DNA of 64,000 nucleotides from NCBI RefSeq assembly GCF_003668565.1, contig NZ_RCWJ01000003.1:310001-374000 (forward strand), given 5' to 3'. Below the pieces are notes generated by a model. That model saw nothing but the letters and a program-made list of their open reading frames with translations, made no database searches and was not told where the DNA came from. The position numbers were made by a program, and so were the translations under genes. Below are positions 39,253 through 48,106 of the stretch, in pieces (position 1 is the first letter of the stretch; each line of letters begins with the position of its first letter). This DNA comes from Mycetocola zhadangensis. Its GTDB lineage: Bacteria > Actinomycetota > Actinomycetes > Actinomycetales > Microbacteriaceae.

Positions 39253-40588
39253 GGGGCACCTCTTCCTGGTGGGTTGCGCCGACGTCCGCAGGGTCGGGAG
39301 GGATGTCGAACACGCGCGCGACAGCATCCGTCGCGGTATCGATGTCAACATCGGTCCGCGCGAGCACGGCGATCGCGAAACTGCGGGCGTACGTTGTGGT
39401 GAAGACCGCGATGCGGTCGTCGAGGTCGAGGGTCGGCCACAGCGTGATCGACGTCACCTCGGCCGGGCCGAAATATTGCGGCCGGGAGTGCATCGGCAGG
39501 TGCGAGGCGTAGCCAGCCCAGTCGCGCGGCGACACAGTGTTCGTCTCACCCGACTTCACCGCTCTGCCCAATTGTTCAGAAACGGATGCCACGAGGCCGG
39601 CAAGATCGTCTGTTGCGTCGATCACCAACCGCACCATCGAGATGTGATTGCGTGCGGCGGCCTCACGATCGAGCGACAGCGGAACGGTGAGCGCGTACCG
39701 CGGCGCGCCCGGGTCGAGGGCGGCGAGCGCCACGAACGCCGCCGACACCGTGAGCACCGTCGGGGTCGCACCGAGGTGTTTGGCCAGCTGCCGAACCCTG
39801 ACCGCCGGAAGGAGGAGCATGCGCGCGGAGTGGGTTGGAATCATCCGTTCGGCGAGCCCTGAGCGCACGAGGTAGGCGTTCTTGAGCGGACGGATCAGGC
39901 GCCCGCCGGTGCGCTTGAGCCGTTTCCGCAGGGGCTTCCGCCGAAAGTCCTGAACCGCGTCTGCTCGCGTGCTGTGCCTCGACCGCCACGATGCGTAGTG
40001 CCCGCGCAGCAGCTCGACCTGGTTGCGTGGTGCCCGGCCGACCGGCACGGGCTTTGGGGCAAAACCTGTGCCGGGCAGGGACGGCTCATCCGCGAGGAGG
40101 CCCGAGATCATGGTGATCCCAGCGATGCCGTCGCCGACGGAGTGGTGGATCATGCTGACCAGTGCGATGCGACCGTCACCGAGGTCAGCCGCAATGATCG
40201 ACCACAGTGGGCGCTTCGCGTCCAGCCGGTTGGACGAGCCGGAAAGCACGCGCGCGTTCGGGCCGGCCGGGTGCACACCGGGAAGAACTGTGACGTGCCA
40301 GTCGAGGTCGACCGAGTTCGCCGGTACCCACGCCGGGGTGGCCAGGCCGAACACGACCCGCATCAATCGCTGCGACGTCGCGGGGATCGCGACGTGGCGC
40401 TCCGCCACGATCCGCCGGATCAGCTCGGCGTCGATGCTGCCGTCTGGCCGCCGGAGCGTATCCCCTGGCACGATCATGGTGAGCGCGGGGCGTGCCAGGC
40501 GAAAGGCCACCTCGTTGGCCAGGAACTTCTCGTCGAGCACCCGCAACGGCACAACCGACACCGGGTCATCGAACGGGTCACGAGGCAT
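39242..40588 (-). CDS. WS/DGAT-like (condensation-fold) acyltransferase
   Basis: 448 aa with AAAGGGG before the ATG. The active-site motif HHSVGDG (HHxxxDG) lies near residue 147, and the general pattern (PLWSIIAADLGDGRIALVSMIHHSVGDGIAGITMI, then LTVPLSLDREAAARNHISMVRL) fits wax ester synthase/diacylglycerol acyltransferase-like proteins. Standard members make storage lipids. Here the gene overlaps polysaccharide glycosyltransferase genes at both ends, so an acyl transfer onto a sugar or lipid-linked intermediate is more likely. The true acceptor is unknown. Confidence 0.85.
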   Translation of the reverse strand: MPRDPFDDPVSVVPLRVLDEKFLANEVAFRLARPALTMIVPGDTLRRPDGSIDAELIRRIVAERHVAIPATSQRLMRVVFGLATPAWVPANSVDLDWHVTVLPGVHPAGPNARVLSGSSNRLDAKRPLWSIIAADLGDGRIALVSMIHHSVGDGIAGITMISGLLADEPSLPGTGFAPKPVPVGRAPRNQVELLRGHYASWRSRHSTRADAVQDFRRKPLRKRLKRTGGRLIRPLKNAYLVRSGLAERMIPTHSARMLLLPAVRVRQLAKHLGATPTVLTVSAAFVALAALDPGAPRYALTVPLSLDREAAARNHISMVRLVIDATDDLAGLVASVSEQLGRAVKSGETNTVSPRDWAGYASHLPMHSRPQYFGPAEVTSITLWPTLDLDDRIAVFTTTYARSFAIAVLARTDVDIDTATDAVARVFDIPPDPADVGATHQEEVPRGS

Positions 40589-41576
40589 CGAGCTGCCCCT
40601 TTTCGGACGCGGTCACGGCGGTCGATGCCGCCCCGGGGAGGTCGCCGCCGGCCTCGCGCTCGGCACGGCCAGGCAGCAGGATCGGCTCTGGGCGTTGCGG
40701 ATCGGTGAACAGCTTGCCGTCGAGCCGCAGCCGGGAGGCGAGCCGAAATCCGCGGACGATGCCCGTCGCCATGGCCAGTTCGGCCCGAGCACGAGCGCGC
40801 CGGCGTGGCAAAGCGCGGACAGCTTTGCGCAGTTGCCGAGAGAGCACGACGGAGAGCATCACCCGGCCGATGGCATTGTCGATGCGGCTCCATTTGTTGG
40901 CGAGCGCTCCCATGCCGAGGCCGTAGCCGTGCAGCAGGTGGCGATAGTTCTCGCCAACCCGGGTGTAAACGTGGTGAACGACACTGGCGGGCTCGTGAAC
41001 CACACGCCATCCGGCGTCGATCATCCGGCAGAACGCGTCGAGGTCTTCGGCGCCGGCCAGCTTCCGTCCGGCCCCGAGGACCTCGTCGAAACCACCGAGC
41101 TCGAGCAACGGCGCGCGCCGGAACGCCATCAGTGCACCGTGGCCGGCGTCCAGGCCATCGGCGACGTCGGTGAACCGAGCCTTGTGGCGGTAGGGCTCGT
41201 CCGAGCCGACCTTGGTGTGGTCGAGCATTCGCCCGGTGACAACACCGACGTCGGGCGCGTCGAAGTGCCGCACCAGGGCGTCGATCCAGCCGGCCGTTGC
41301 CAGGCAGTCGTCGTCGGTGAACACGACGACCTCACGATCCGACGCCCGAAGGCCAACATTTCGAGCGATGCTCAGCCCGCTGACGTTCGTGCGCACGCAG
41401 CGAACACCGGCGTCCCCTGCAACGCGCCCCGTGGCATCCGTTGTTGATCCGGAATCGACGACAAGCACATCGACCGCTCCCGGAGTTGCTGTCGCGACCG
41501 AGGCGAGAGCGTCCCTCAGCAGGTCGGGACGCTCCCTCGAGCAGAGAATGAGTGTGACGTCAGCCGGAAGCGTCAT
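40578..41576 (-). CDS. GT2 family glycosyltransferase
   Basis: 332 aa with GGAGCAGG ahead of the ATG. The GT-A fold reads VTLILCSRERPDLLRDALASV, VDVLVVDSGSTTD, VVVFTDDDCLATAGWIDALV (DDD metal motif) and LGGFDEVLGAGRKLAGAEDLDAFCRMIDAGW. No membrane helix is certain. It transfers one sugar to the growing repeat unit. It overlaps its neighbours on both sides within a five-to-six gene operon. Confidence 0.9.
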   Translation of the reverse strand: MTLPADVTLILCSRERPDLLRDALASVATATPGAVDVLVVDSGSTTDATGRVAGDAGVRCVRTNVSGLSIARNVGLRASDREVVVFTDDDCLATAGWIDALVRHFDAPDVGVVTGRMLDHTKVGSDEPYRHKARFTDVADGLDAGHGALMAFRRAPLLELGGFDEVLGAGRKLAGAEDLDAFCRMIDAGWRVVHEPASVVHHVYTRVGENYRHLLHGYGLGMGALANKWSRIDNAIGRVMLSVVLSRQLRKAVRALPRRRARARAELAMATGIVRGFRLASRLRLDGKLFTDPQRPEPILLPGRAEREAGGDLPGAASTAVTASEKGQLDAS

Positions 41577-42933
41577 GCATCCTGCTCCACGACGATGGTC
41601 GCTGTGTTTCCGCTCGCGGGAGGACGGCAGAGTCGATCGACGTCACAGTGCCAGGAATCCCGTGGGCGAGCTCAGGATACTCGCCGGTGCCCGGGTGCAA
41701 CTCGCCGGGTCGTGCCGCATAGTCCTCGGGTGAGAACTGGGCGACGGCCTGCCGGTACAGGTCGACGAGCACGACGTTCGCGGCCTGCCAGGTCAGGGTC
41801 GGCGCGTGCGCGAGCACACCCTGTTTTAGGGCGCGCCGCCAGCGTGCACTGCCGAAAACGAGGTCGATCTGCGAACTGAGCATGGCGACGTCGCCCGGGT
41901 TGTGGATGAGGCCGTTGACGGCGTGTTCGACAACGGCGCCGCTCGCCCGCGACACGAGCGGGATGACGCCTGCGCCCTGCGCCTCGTATGTGACGAGAGC
42001 GCTGCCCTCTTCGATACTCGGCAGCAGCAGGATGTCGGCCTGCGCGTAGGCCTTCGCCGGCCGGTCGGTGAACCCTCGAAGCTCAACCGACCGGTGCGCA
42101 AGCAGCGGGCCGAGCAGTTCGCGGTACCCGGGAACGAAGTTGCCATAGATAAGAAAGCGCCCGGTCTCGCTTGCTTTCGAGGCAAGCCAGGCGTCGAGCG
42201 CGTAGTGCAGTCCCTTGCGTGGTTCGCACCGGCCGAGGAACACGGCGGTGAACGGCCTCGCCGGGTCGTCACGGATCGGCACCCGGATCACCGACGGGTC
42301 AAACCCGTACCTGTGCCTCATCAGCCGGGAGCCGTCAAAGCCGCGCTCGAGAAAGGTGTCGGCCACAGCGTCTGACGGAACGAGCAGCCCGTGCGCCGCG
42401 GCGTACTCACGGTCCTCGAGCACGAGTCGATCCCCGTCGAAGTGATGCGAGAAACCGCTCGGCACTGCGAGTCCCAGCTTGGCGTACTCGCGCCCAACAA
42501 CGTCAAACGCATGCGCGGTGTGCGTGTTCGGCACCTCCCGCATGCCCGGAATTCCAAGGGCGCGAGCGGCGAGCAACGTGCGAGCGGATGCCAGTGGCCA
42601 GGTGTGTACAACGTCGAACGTTCCGCGATTCAGCAGCGCGGCCGCTCGAAGATCGTGCCACGCGAATGCTCGCATTCGGCCGACCGCGCGGTGTGGCAGC
42701 CGACGCCCACCGACAACCATGGTCTGCTCGAGCGTGCGCAGCCGGGGAACCGACCTGGCGACACTCGCGGTGACCAGGGTGACGTGGTGGCCGGCACGAA
42801 CCAGTTCGTGGACCTGGTTCCACGCCGTGTCTCCGATGCCCGGGCTGCCGAAGGCGTGGGGAAAGCTGTACAGCACAGACAGCGGACGGGCGCCTGCTCG
42901 CGGCACCGGGCGGTCGTTCCCCAACTGCGTCAT
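41560..42933 (-). CDS. GT4 family glycosyltransferase
   Basis: 457 aa from the ATG at 42933, chosen because GGGAGGAAAC directly precedes it; the frame runs open to 43164 into the promoter region. The N-terminal domain starts SVLYSFPHAFGSPGIGDTAWNQVHELVRAGHHVTLVTAS. The donor-binding C-terminal domain holds FLGRCEPRKGLHYALDAW and the EX7E-like block SIEEGSALVTYEAQGAGVIPLVSRASGA. It is first in the minus-strand polysaccharide operon and divergent from the Wzz-like gene. Confidence 0.9.
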   Translation of the reverse strand: MTQLGNDRPVPRAGARPLSVLYSFPHAFGSPGIGDTAWNQVHELVRAGHHVTLVTASVARSVPRLRTLEQTMVVGGRRLPHRAVGRMRAFAWHDLRAAALLNRGTFDVVHTWPLASARTLLAARALGIPGMREVPNTHTAHAFDVVGREYAKLGLAVPSGFSHHFDGDRLVLEDREYAAAHGLLVPSDAVADTFLERGFDGSRLMRHRYGFDPSVIRVPIRDDPARPFTAVFLGRCEPRKGLHYALDAWLASKASETGRFLIYGNFVPGYRELLGPLLAHRSVELRGFTDRPAKAYAQADILLLPSIEEGSALVTYEAQGAGVIPLVSRASGAVVEHAVNGLIHNPGDVAMLSSQIDLVFGSARWRRALKQGVLAHAPTLTWQAANVVLVDLYRQAVAQFSPEDYAARPGELHPGTGEYPELAHGIPGTVTSIDSAVLPRAETQRPSSWSRMHDASG

Positions 42934-43162
42934 GTTTCCTCCCGCTGGGTGCTGTCGATCGCATCCTCGAGAGGCACGTGAGCAACCGTCATGAAATATA
43001 CAAGTCCCGCTGCCCGGTTGAACCACAACCGACCGCTTGTTAATATACTCGTAATCCTGAGGGTTCCTCAATTTTACATTCAGCCCGCACGATGGAGAAC
43101 AGGCACAGCGGCCCGTCCAACGCCGGGGCCCCCCGTCCCGCTTTAGAGAAAGCCGAAATTTC
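42934..43162. promoter_or_regulatory. Divergent promoter region of the exopolysaccharide operons
   Basis: A 229-bp gap, clearly AT-richer than the rest of the cluster. It holds a -10-like TATACT (43044-43049) facing the Wzz-like gene and TATATT on the other strand near 42998 facing the glycosyltransferase. It probably drives both halves of the cluster. No small gene was seen. Confidence 0.55.
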
Positions 43163-44071
43163 ATGGACGTTCCTCTCTACCTGCGGGTGCTCTGGAGTTA
43201 CAAGTGGCTGCTCCTCGTCGGGGTGATCATCGCCGCTGTGGTCGGCGGCGTCGTCGGTTACAGCTACGTCGACGGACAACTGCAGCCCCGCGCCGTGCAG
43301 ACCTACCGGGCGTCGACGACGGTGCTCGTCGGCAGTCCGCAACAACCGCTCTACCAGTCGGTGATCCCTGGCGCTCCGGTGCAGGAGGGCGTGACACCGA
43401 CAGTCACCCGCGACCTCGTCTCGACGACCGTCGTCTACGCGTACATCGTGTCCGGCTCCGAGATCCGCACGCGGGTTGAGGGCGTCGTCGGCACCCTGGC
43501 CGATGAGGAACAGGTCACCGCCGTTCGACGCACCACCCAGCCGGCTGGCGACGAGCAGTTCCCCGGTCGCCTCACCCTGCCCATCCTCGACATCGTCGGC
43601 TCGGCGCAGTCCCCCGCCCGGGCCGAGGAGATCTCCCGGGCAGCGAACACCGTCTTCCAGGAGTACGTCCGCGCCGAGCAGGACGCCACGGCACTTCCCG
43701 AGGGTGAACGGGTGCAACTGCAGACGCTGCGCGAGAGCGAAGCGACCGAGGTTGAGGGAAGCAACCCGCTGATTCCGGTGATCCTCACGGCCTTCGGCGT
43801 TCTCCTCCTCGTGATCGCACTCATCTTCGTGCTCTACAACGTGCGGGTCAGCCGCGAGAAACGACGCGCCGGTCGCGCGCGGTCCGCAACTGTGGCAGAG
43901 GCTCCGGCCGATGGGTCCCCGCCCGCTGATGACCCGGCGACCGGCCCAGCGGTCGACCCGAGCGAACCCGCATCGACCGATGCCGTCGGCGGGGCGTCAG
44001 AGCACGGCAGCATCGCCGAACCGTCCGGTGACGAACCGGAGCGGTCCGATGACAAACCGGCACTCGTCTAG
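43163..44071 (+). CDS. Wzz-like chain-length determinant / polysaccharide co-polymerase without kinase
   Basis: 302 aa. Two membrane helices (about 14-36 and 200-226) bracket an extracytoplasmic region of about 160 residues; DVPLYLRVLWSYKWLLLVGVIIAAVVGGVVGYSYV is the typical Wzz start, and RASTTVLVGSPQ follows. After the second helix lies an acidic Pro/Ala/Ser tail of about 75 residues and no Walker motif, so a separate tyrosine kinase, or none, is used. It controls polymer length with the Wzy protein encoded next. Confidence 0.87.
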   Translation: MDVPLYLRVLWSYKWLLLVGVIIAAVVGGVVGYSYVDGQLQPRAVQTYRASTTVLVGSPQQPLYQSVIPGAPVQEGVTPTVTRDLVSTTVVYAYIVSGSEIRTRVEGVVGTLADEEQVTAVRRTTQPAGDEQFPGRLTLPILDIVGSAQSPARAEEISRAANTVFQEYVRAEQDATALPEGERVQLQTLRESEATEVEGSNPLIPVILTAFGVLLLVIALIFVLYNVRVSREKRRAGRARSATVAEAPADGSPPADDPATGPAVDPSEPASTDAVGGASEHGSIAEPSGDEPERSDDKPALV

Positions 44072-44077
44072 GTCGAC

Positions 44078-45604
44078 ATGACCACCCTCTCGACGCCTGG
44101 CGCTGCCGGGGAGTCGACCGCCCCGGCACCGTTCGACGAGCCAGGGTTCGATGGGCAACGCCCACGACAGCTCATCGGCGAGCGCGTCCGGGATCTCGTC
44201 CTCAACTTTCGCCCCAGCCGATCGGGAATCGCCCTGACCGTCCTCGCTGCCGTTGTGCTGTTCATCCCGGTGCGGCGTTACGCCATCCCCATCCCGCTGC
44301 CGTTCGCCCTCGAACCATACCGCCTGGCAATCGCCATCCTCGTTGTGCTCGTCGGTGTCGCGCTGCTCATCGACCCCACCTTCACCTGGCGACCGATCGC
44401 ATTCGGCACCCCGCTGATCATCTGGCTTCTCACGATGATCGTCTCTGTCGCGGCCAACGCAACAGAGATCACCGAAGAGGGCCTCGCATCCGGTGCCGTC
44501 GGCGCCCTCGGGAACTACGCCATCGTGGTGTCGCTGCTCTATCTCACCCGGCAGCTGCTGCGCTCACCACGCACGGTGAACACACTGCTCACCGCCCTCA
44601 CGATCTTCTCCGGCATCGTCGGTTTCTTCGCCCTGGTCGAAAAGGTCACCCACCAGAACATTTTCATGAAGCTCGCCACCGTGCTCCCGCTCGAGATGCT
44701 GCGGGACGAAACCGAAGCGTTCCGCGCGGGTGGAGCGCGCGCGTACGCGTCAGCGCAGCATCCGATCGCCCTCAGCGTCATGCTCTGCATGCTCATCCCG
44801 ATCGCGCTGTACCTCGCGAAGTACGCGGCCTGGCCGCACAACATCTACAACCGCAGAATCTTCTTCGGCGGCATCGTTACGCTGCAACTGTTCGGTGTGG
44901 CCGCCGCCGTCTCACGCACCGCCGTCGTGACGCTCGCCGTGATGTTTGTGCTCCTCCTGGTCGTTCGACCGATCCTCGGCATCGTGCTGGCGAGCTTCGC
45001 GCTGCCCGCCGTGATGATCGCTGCAGCCGTGATCCCCAAGCCGTTCGAGGCGATGTTCGGCGGATTCCTCGACCCCGCTTCACTCATCGCCTCACAGAAA
45101 ACGTCGCCGGGGTTCACCGGCGCTGGCCGCCTGGCCGACCTCGAACCGGCGCTCGCGATTGTGGCCCAGCAGCCGTTCTTCGGTTCAGGGCTCGGCTCCC
45201 GCATCGTCATCGGTGACACGGCGAACTCGTTCATTCTCGACAACCAGTGGCTCGGCACGCTGATGGAGGTCGGTGCCCTCGGCGTGCTCGGTGTGCTCGC
45301 CCTGCTGCTCATTCCGACGTTCCGGTTGTTCACCTACGCGTTTCAGCCCACACAGACCCCGCAGTACACGGCGCTCGCGCTTGCGCTTGCCATCTCGATC
45401 GTCGGGTACGGCACGGCGATGTTCTTCTACGACGCCTTCGGCTTTTTCCAGACCTTCATGCTTCTGTTCATCCTGCTTGGGGTCGGCGCGTGGGTGCTCA
45501 CCGAGGCACCGACGCGCGAAAGCGTGGTCGGGCCAGCATCGGGGCAGGTGCTGGCCCGGCCACTTGACGGCGGGCTCCGTGCCCGCCGTCGCCGGACGGA
45601 CTGA
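44078..45604 (+). CDS. O-antigen ligase/polymerase-like protein (Wzy)
   Basis: 508 aa with about eleven to twelve helices. A long outer loop with GFTGAGRLADLEPALAIVAQQPFFGSGLGSRIVIGDTANSFILDNQWLGTLMEVGALG matches the Wzy_C pattern. It joins lipid-linked repeat units into the polymer at the outer face. It follows the Wzz-like gene by 6 nt. Confidence 0.87.
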   Translation: MTTLSTPGAAGESTAPAPFDEPGFDGQRPRQLIGERVRDLVLNFRPSRSGIALTVLAAVVLFIPVRRYAIPIPLPFALEPYRLAIAILVVLVGVALLIDPTFTWRPIAFGTPLIIWLLTMIVSVAANATEITEEGLASGAVGALGNYAIVVSLLYLTRQLLRSPRTVNTLLTALTIFSGIVGFFALVEKVTHQNIFMKLATVLPLEMLRDETEAFRAGGARAYASAQHPIALSVMLCMLIPIALYLAKYAAWPHNIYNRRIFFGGIVTLQLFGVAAAVSRTAVVTLAVMFVLLLVVRPILGIVLASFALPAVMIAAAVIPKPFEAMFGGFLDPASLIASQKTSPGFTGAGRLADLEPALAIVAQQPFFGSGLGSRIVIGDTANSFILDNQWLGTLMEVGALGVLGVLALLLIPTFRLFTYAFQPTQTPQYTALALALAISIVGYGTAMFFYDAFGFFQTFMLLFILLGVGAWVLTEAPTRESVVGPASGQVLARPLDGGLRARRRRTD

Positions 45605-45608
45605 CGTC

Positions 45609-46493
45609 GTGAGCATGAGCGTGGTGATTCCAGCACACAACGAGGAGGCGGTGCTCCCCCGGCTGCTGAAATTCTTGCGAGCGGATGCCACGTTGCGCGT
45701 GGTCATCTCAGCCAACGCCTGCACCGACGACACCGTTGCGGTTGCACGGGCGGCGGCGGGCGACAGCCTGCGAGTGGTTGAGACACAGATTCCGTCGAAG
45801 ATCGTTGCCCTCAACGCCGGGGACACCGCGGCAGGCGACCTCTTTCCACGCGCCTACCTGGACGCTGACGTTGAGGTCTCCGCCGCCACCCTGCACGCTC
45901 TTCGGAACGCGCTGACCACACCGGGCGGGCCGCTCGTTGCGGCACCGCGGCTGCGGGTCGACACCTCGGCGTCGAGCTGGGCGGCGCGCGCGCACTACCG
46001 GGTCTGGGAGCTCAGCGACTACCGCGGGGCCGGGCACGTCGGCTCGGGAATCTACGCGCTGTCGGCCGAGGGCAGAGCACGATTCGGCGCCTTCCCCGAG
46101 GTGATCGCCGACGACCGGTTTGTGCAGCAGCTGTTCGCGCCGTCCGAACGGCTCACTCTCGATGAAGAGTTCGTCGTGCGCGCGCCGGCAACACTGCGGG
46201 CACACATTCGCCGCGCCACCCGAATCGCCGCCGGCAACCGGCAGCTCGCGCGTCGAGCCGAGGTTGCGTTGGCGACGGGTAGCCCGGTGCCTGCGCCCCG
46301 GCGCGGCAATGCCGGCTCAGCCGGGCGCCCCGGATACCGCAACCTTCTCGCCCGGGTCGCCGTCCGGCCACGACTCTGGCCATCGTTCCTGATCTACTGC
46401 GTCGGATACGGCGTTCCCCTCATGCTCGCCGCGGTGTCCGAGCGGCGCGGCCGCTCCCCCGGCTGGAACCGTGATGAGACGAGCCGGGCATGA
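45609..46493 (+). CDS. GT2 family glycosyltransferase
   Basis: 294 aa if started at the GTG 45609, which is better spaced from a GGACGGA site; the ATG at 45615 is also possible. The GT-A start is MSVVIPAHNEEAVLPRLLKFL, then SANACTDDTVAVARAAAG, PRAYLDADVEVS (DAD metal motif) and VIADDRFVQQLFAP. A C-terminal hydrophobic stretch (RPRLWPSFLIYCVGYGVPLMLAAV) may anchor it to the membrane. It lies between Wzy and Wzx genes. Confidence 0.88.
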   Translation: MSMSVVIPAHNEEAVLPRLLKFLRADATLRVVISANACTDDTVAVARAAAGDSLRVVETQIPSKIVALNAGDTAAGDLFPRAYLDADVEVSAATLHALRNALTTPGGPLVAAPRLRVDTSASSWAARAHYRVWELSDYRGAGHVGSGIYALSAEGRARFGAFPEVIADDRFVQQLFAPSERLTLDEEFVVRAPATLRAHIRRATRIAAGNRQLARRAEVALATGSPVPAPRRGNAGSAGRPGYRNLLARVAVRPRLWPSFLIYCVGYGVPLMLAAVSERRGRSPGWNRDETSRA

Positions 46494-48106
46494 GGCCGCC
46501 GCGCGTGCCGACCCCGCACTCGACGCGAGCCGACCCGGCTGCGTCCGCCGAGGCATCCGCTTCTCTGGAGAATCTGGGCCATCAGGCCAGCCGCGGTGTC
46601 CTCGTGACGATGGGCGGCACCTGGTCGAAAGCGCTGCTGCAGACGGTGTCGACCATCGTGCTCGCGCGGCTGCTCGACCCCGCGGACTTCGGCCTCATCG
46701 CCATGATCATGGCGATCGTCGGTATCGCCGACCTCGTGCGCGACTTCGGCATGACCGGCGCGATCATCCAGGCCAAAAGACTGAACGACCGCACCTGGTC
46801 GAGCGTGCTCTGGCTCAGCGCGGCCGTCGGCGTGCTCGGAACCGTGCTGATCGCCCTGTGCGCACCGCTGATCGCGGCGATCTACAACGAGCAGCAGCTC
46901 GTGCTGCTGAGCATTGCTGTGGCGCCGACGCTGCTGATCAACGGGCTCGCCATGCCGCTGCAGGCCAAGGTGCAGCGGGACCTCAAGTTCGGGGTGCTCG
47001 CCCGCATCGACGTGCTCTCGATGGCACTCGGGGTCGGCCTGTCGATCGCCGCTGCGCTCGCTGGCTGGGGCGTCTGGTCACTCGTCGTCTTCACCGGTGC
47101 CGCGAGTGTCTACCGGCTGATCGCGCTCTGGTCGGCGGCGCGCCCGCACTGGGGTCGGCCGCACGTCGACCGTGAGGTGATCCCGCTGCTCACCACCGGA
47201 GGCTCGATCTTCGGGGTGCAGCTGCTCAACTATCTGGCGCGCAACGTCGACAACGTGGTGATCGGGCGCCAGCTCGGCGCGGACGTGCTTGGCCAGTACT
47301 CGCGTGCGTACGCCCTGTTCATGCTTCCGCTGCAGCAGCTCAACGGGCCGCTCGGTCGCGTCGCGCTGCCGGTGCTGAGCCGCCTGCAGGATGACGGACC
47401 ACGCTACCGGCGGTACATTCGGGCCGCCCTGATGGTGATCGCCTACCTCACGCTGCCCGCGTTTGCGATTGCCGCAGCGCTGGCGCAACCGCTCGTCCTT
47501 CTGCTTCTCGGACCGCAGTGGGACGAAACGGCCGCGATTTTCGCGCTCCTCACGATCGCCGGCGTCGCTCAGGCGATCGGCAACGTGCAGGGCTGGATCT
47601 ACATCTCGCTCGGCCGTGCGCACCGGCAGCTGGTGTATTACCTCGTGTCGCGACCGATCATCATCGGGTCGTTCTTCGTCGGGCTGTGGTGGAACGGCGT
47701 GAACGGGCTCGCGCTCGCCTACGGAACCGCATCGCTCGCCGTGCTCGTGCCCGGGTTCGCCTGGGCGATTCGCGGCACCTTCGTCACCGGGCGCGACGTC
47801 GTGCTTCCTGTGCTGCGGCCGGCCGCTCTCGTACCGTTCGCCTTCGCGGCGGCGCTGGCCACAACACTGCTCGCCCTGCCCCCGGTGCTGCACGTGCTGG
47901 CCGGCGGCCTTGCCGGCCTGGTTCCGCTCGGGCTGGCCATGGCGATCCCGGCCTACCGGCGCGACCTGGCCCAGATCGTCGACTTCGTGAAGCAGACACG
48001 CAAGCCCTCGGCGCCGGAGGGGCAGGCAGCCACCGTCGACGCAACAGACACAACCCACACCGATCCGAACCCACCCGCACGGCCGATGGAACGAGGGACC
48101 CCATGA
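46490..48106 (+). CDS. Wzx-type flippase (MOP superfamily polysaccharide exporter)
   Basis: 538 aa with about twelve to fourteen helices. QTVSTIVLARLLDPADFGLIAMIMAIVGIADLVRDFGMTGAIIQ and LNYLARNVDNVVIGRQLGADVLGQYSRAYALFMLP are typical of the RfbX/WzxC group. It flips undecaprenyl-linked repeat units across the membrane. It overlaps the preceding transferase (ATGA) and the next lipoprotein gene (ATGA). Confidence 0.92.
   Translation: MRPPRVPTPHSTRADPAASAEASASLENLGHQASRGVLVTMGGTWSKALLQTVSTIVLARLLDPADFGLIAMIMAIVGIADLVRDFGMTGAIIQAKRLNDRTWSSVLWLSAAVGVLGTVLIALCAPLIAAIYNEQQLVLLSIAVAPTLLINGLAMPLQAKVQRDLKFGVLARIDVLSMALGVGLSIAAALAGWGVWSLVVFTGAASVYRLIALWSAARPHWGRPHVDREVIPLLTTGGSIFGVQLLNYLARNVDNVVIGRQLGADVLGQYSRAYALFMLPLQQLNGPLGRVALPVLSRLQDDGPRYRRYIRAALMVIAYLTLPAFAIAAALAQPLVLLLLGPQWDETAAIFALLTIAGVAQAIGNVQGWIYISLGRAHRQLVYYLVSRPIIIGSFFVGLWWNGVNGLALAYGTASLAVLVPGFAWAIRGTFVTGRDVVLPVLRPAALVPFAFAAALATTLLALPPVLHVLAGGLAGLVPLGLAMAIPAYRRDLAQIVDFVKQTRKPSAPEGQAATVDATDTTHTDPNPPARPMERGTP

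Noticed and set aside
42934-43164. Longer GT4 protein starting at 43164
   Set aside because: The extra residues are Cys- and Arg-rich noise from the promoter region, while GGGAGGAAAC precedes the ATG at 42933.
47518-48102. N-terminal extension of the SGNH-beta-helix protein
   Set aside because: It lies within the flippase gene, and the lipoprotein signal begins at the ATG 48103.
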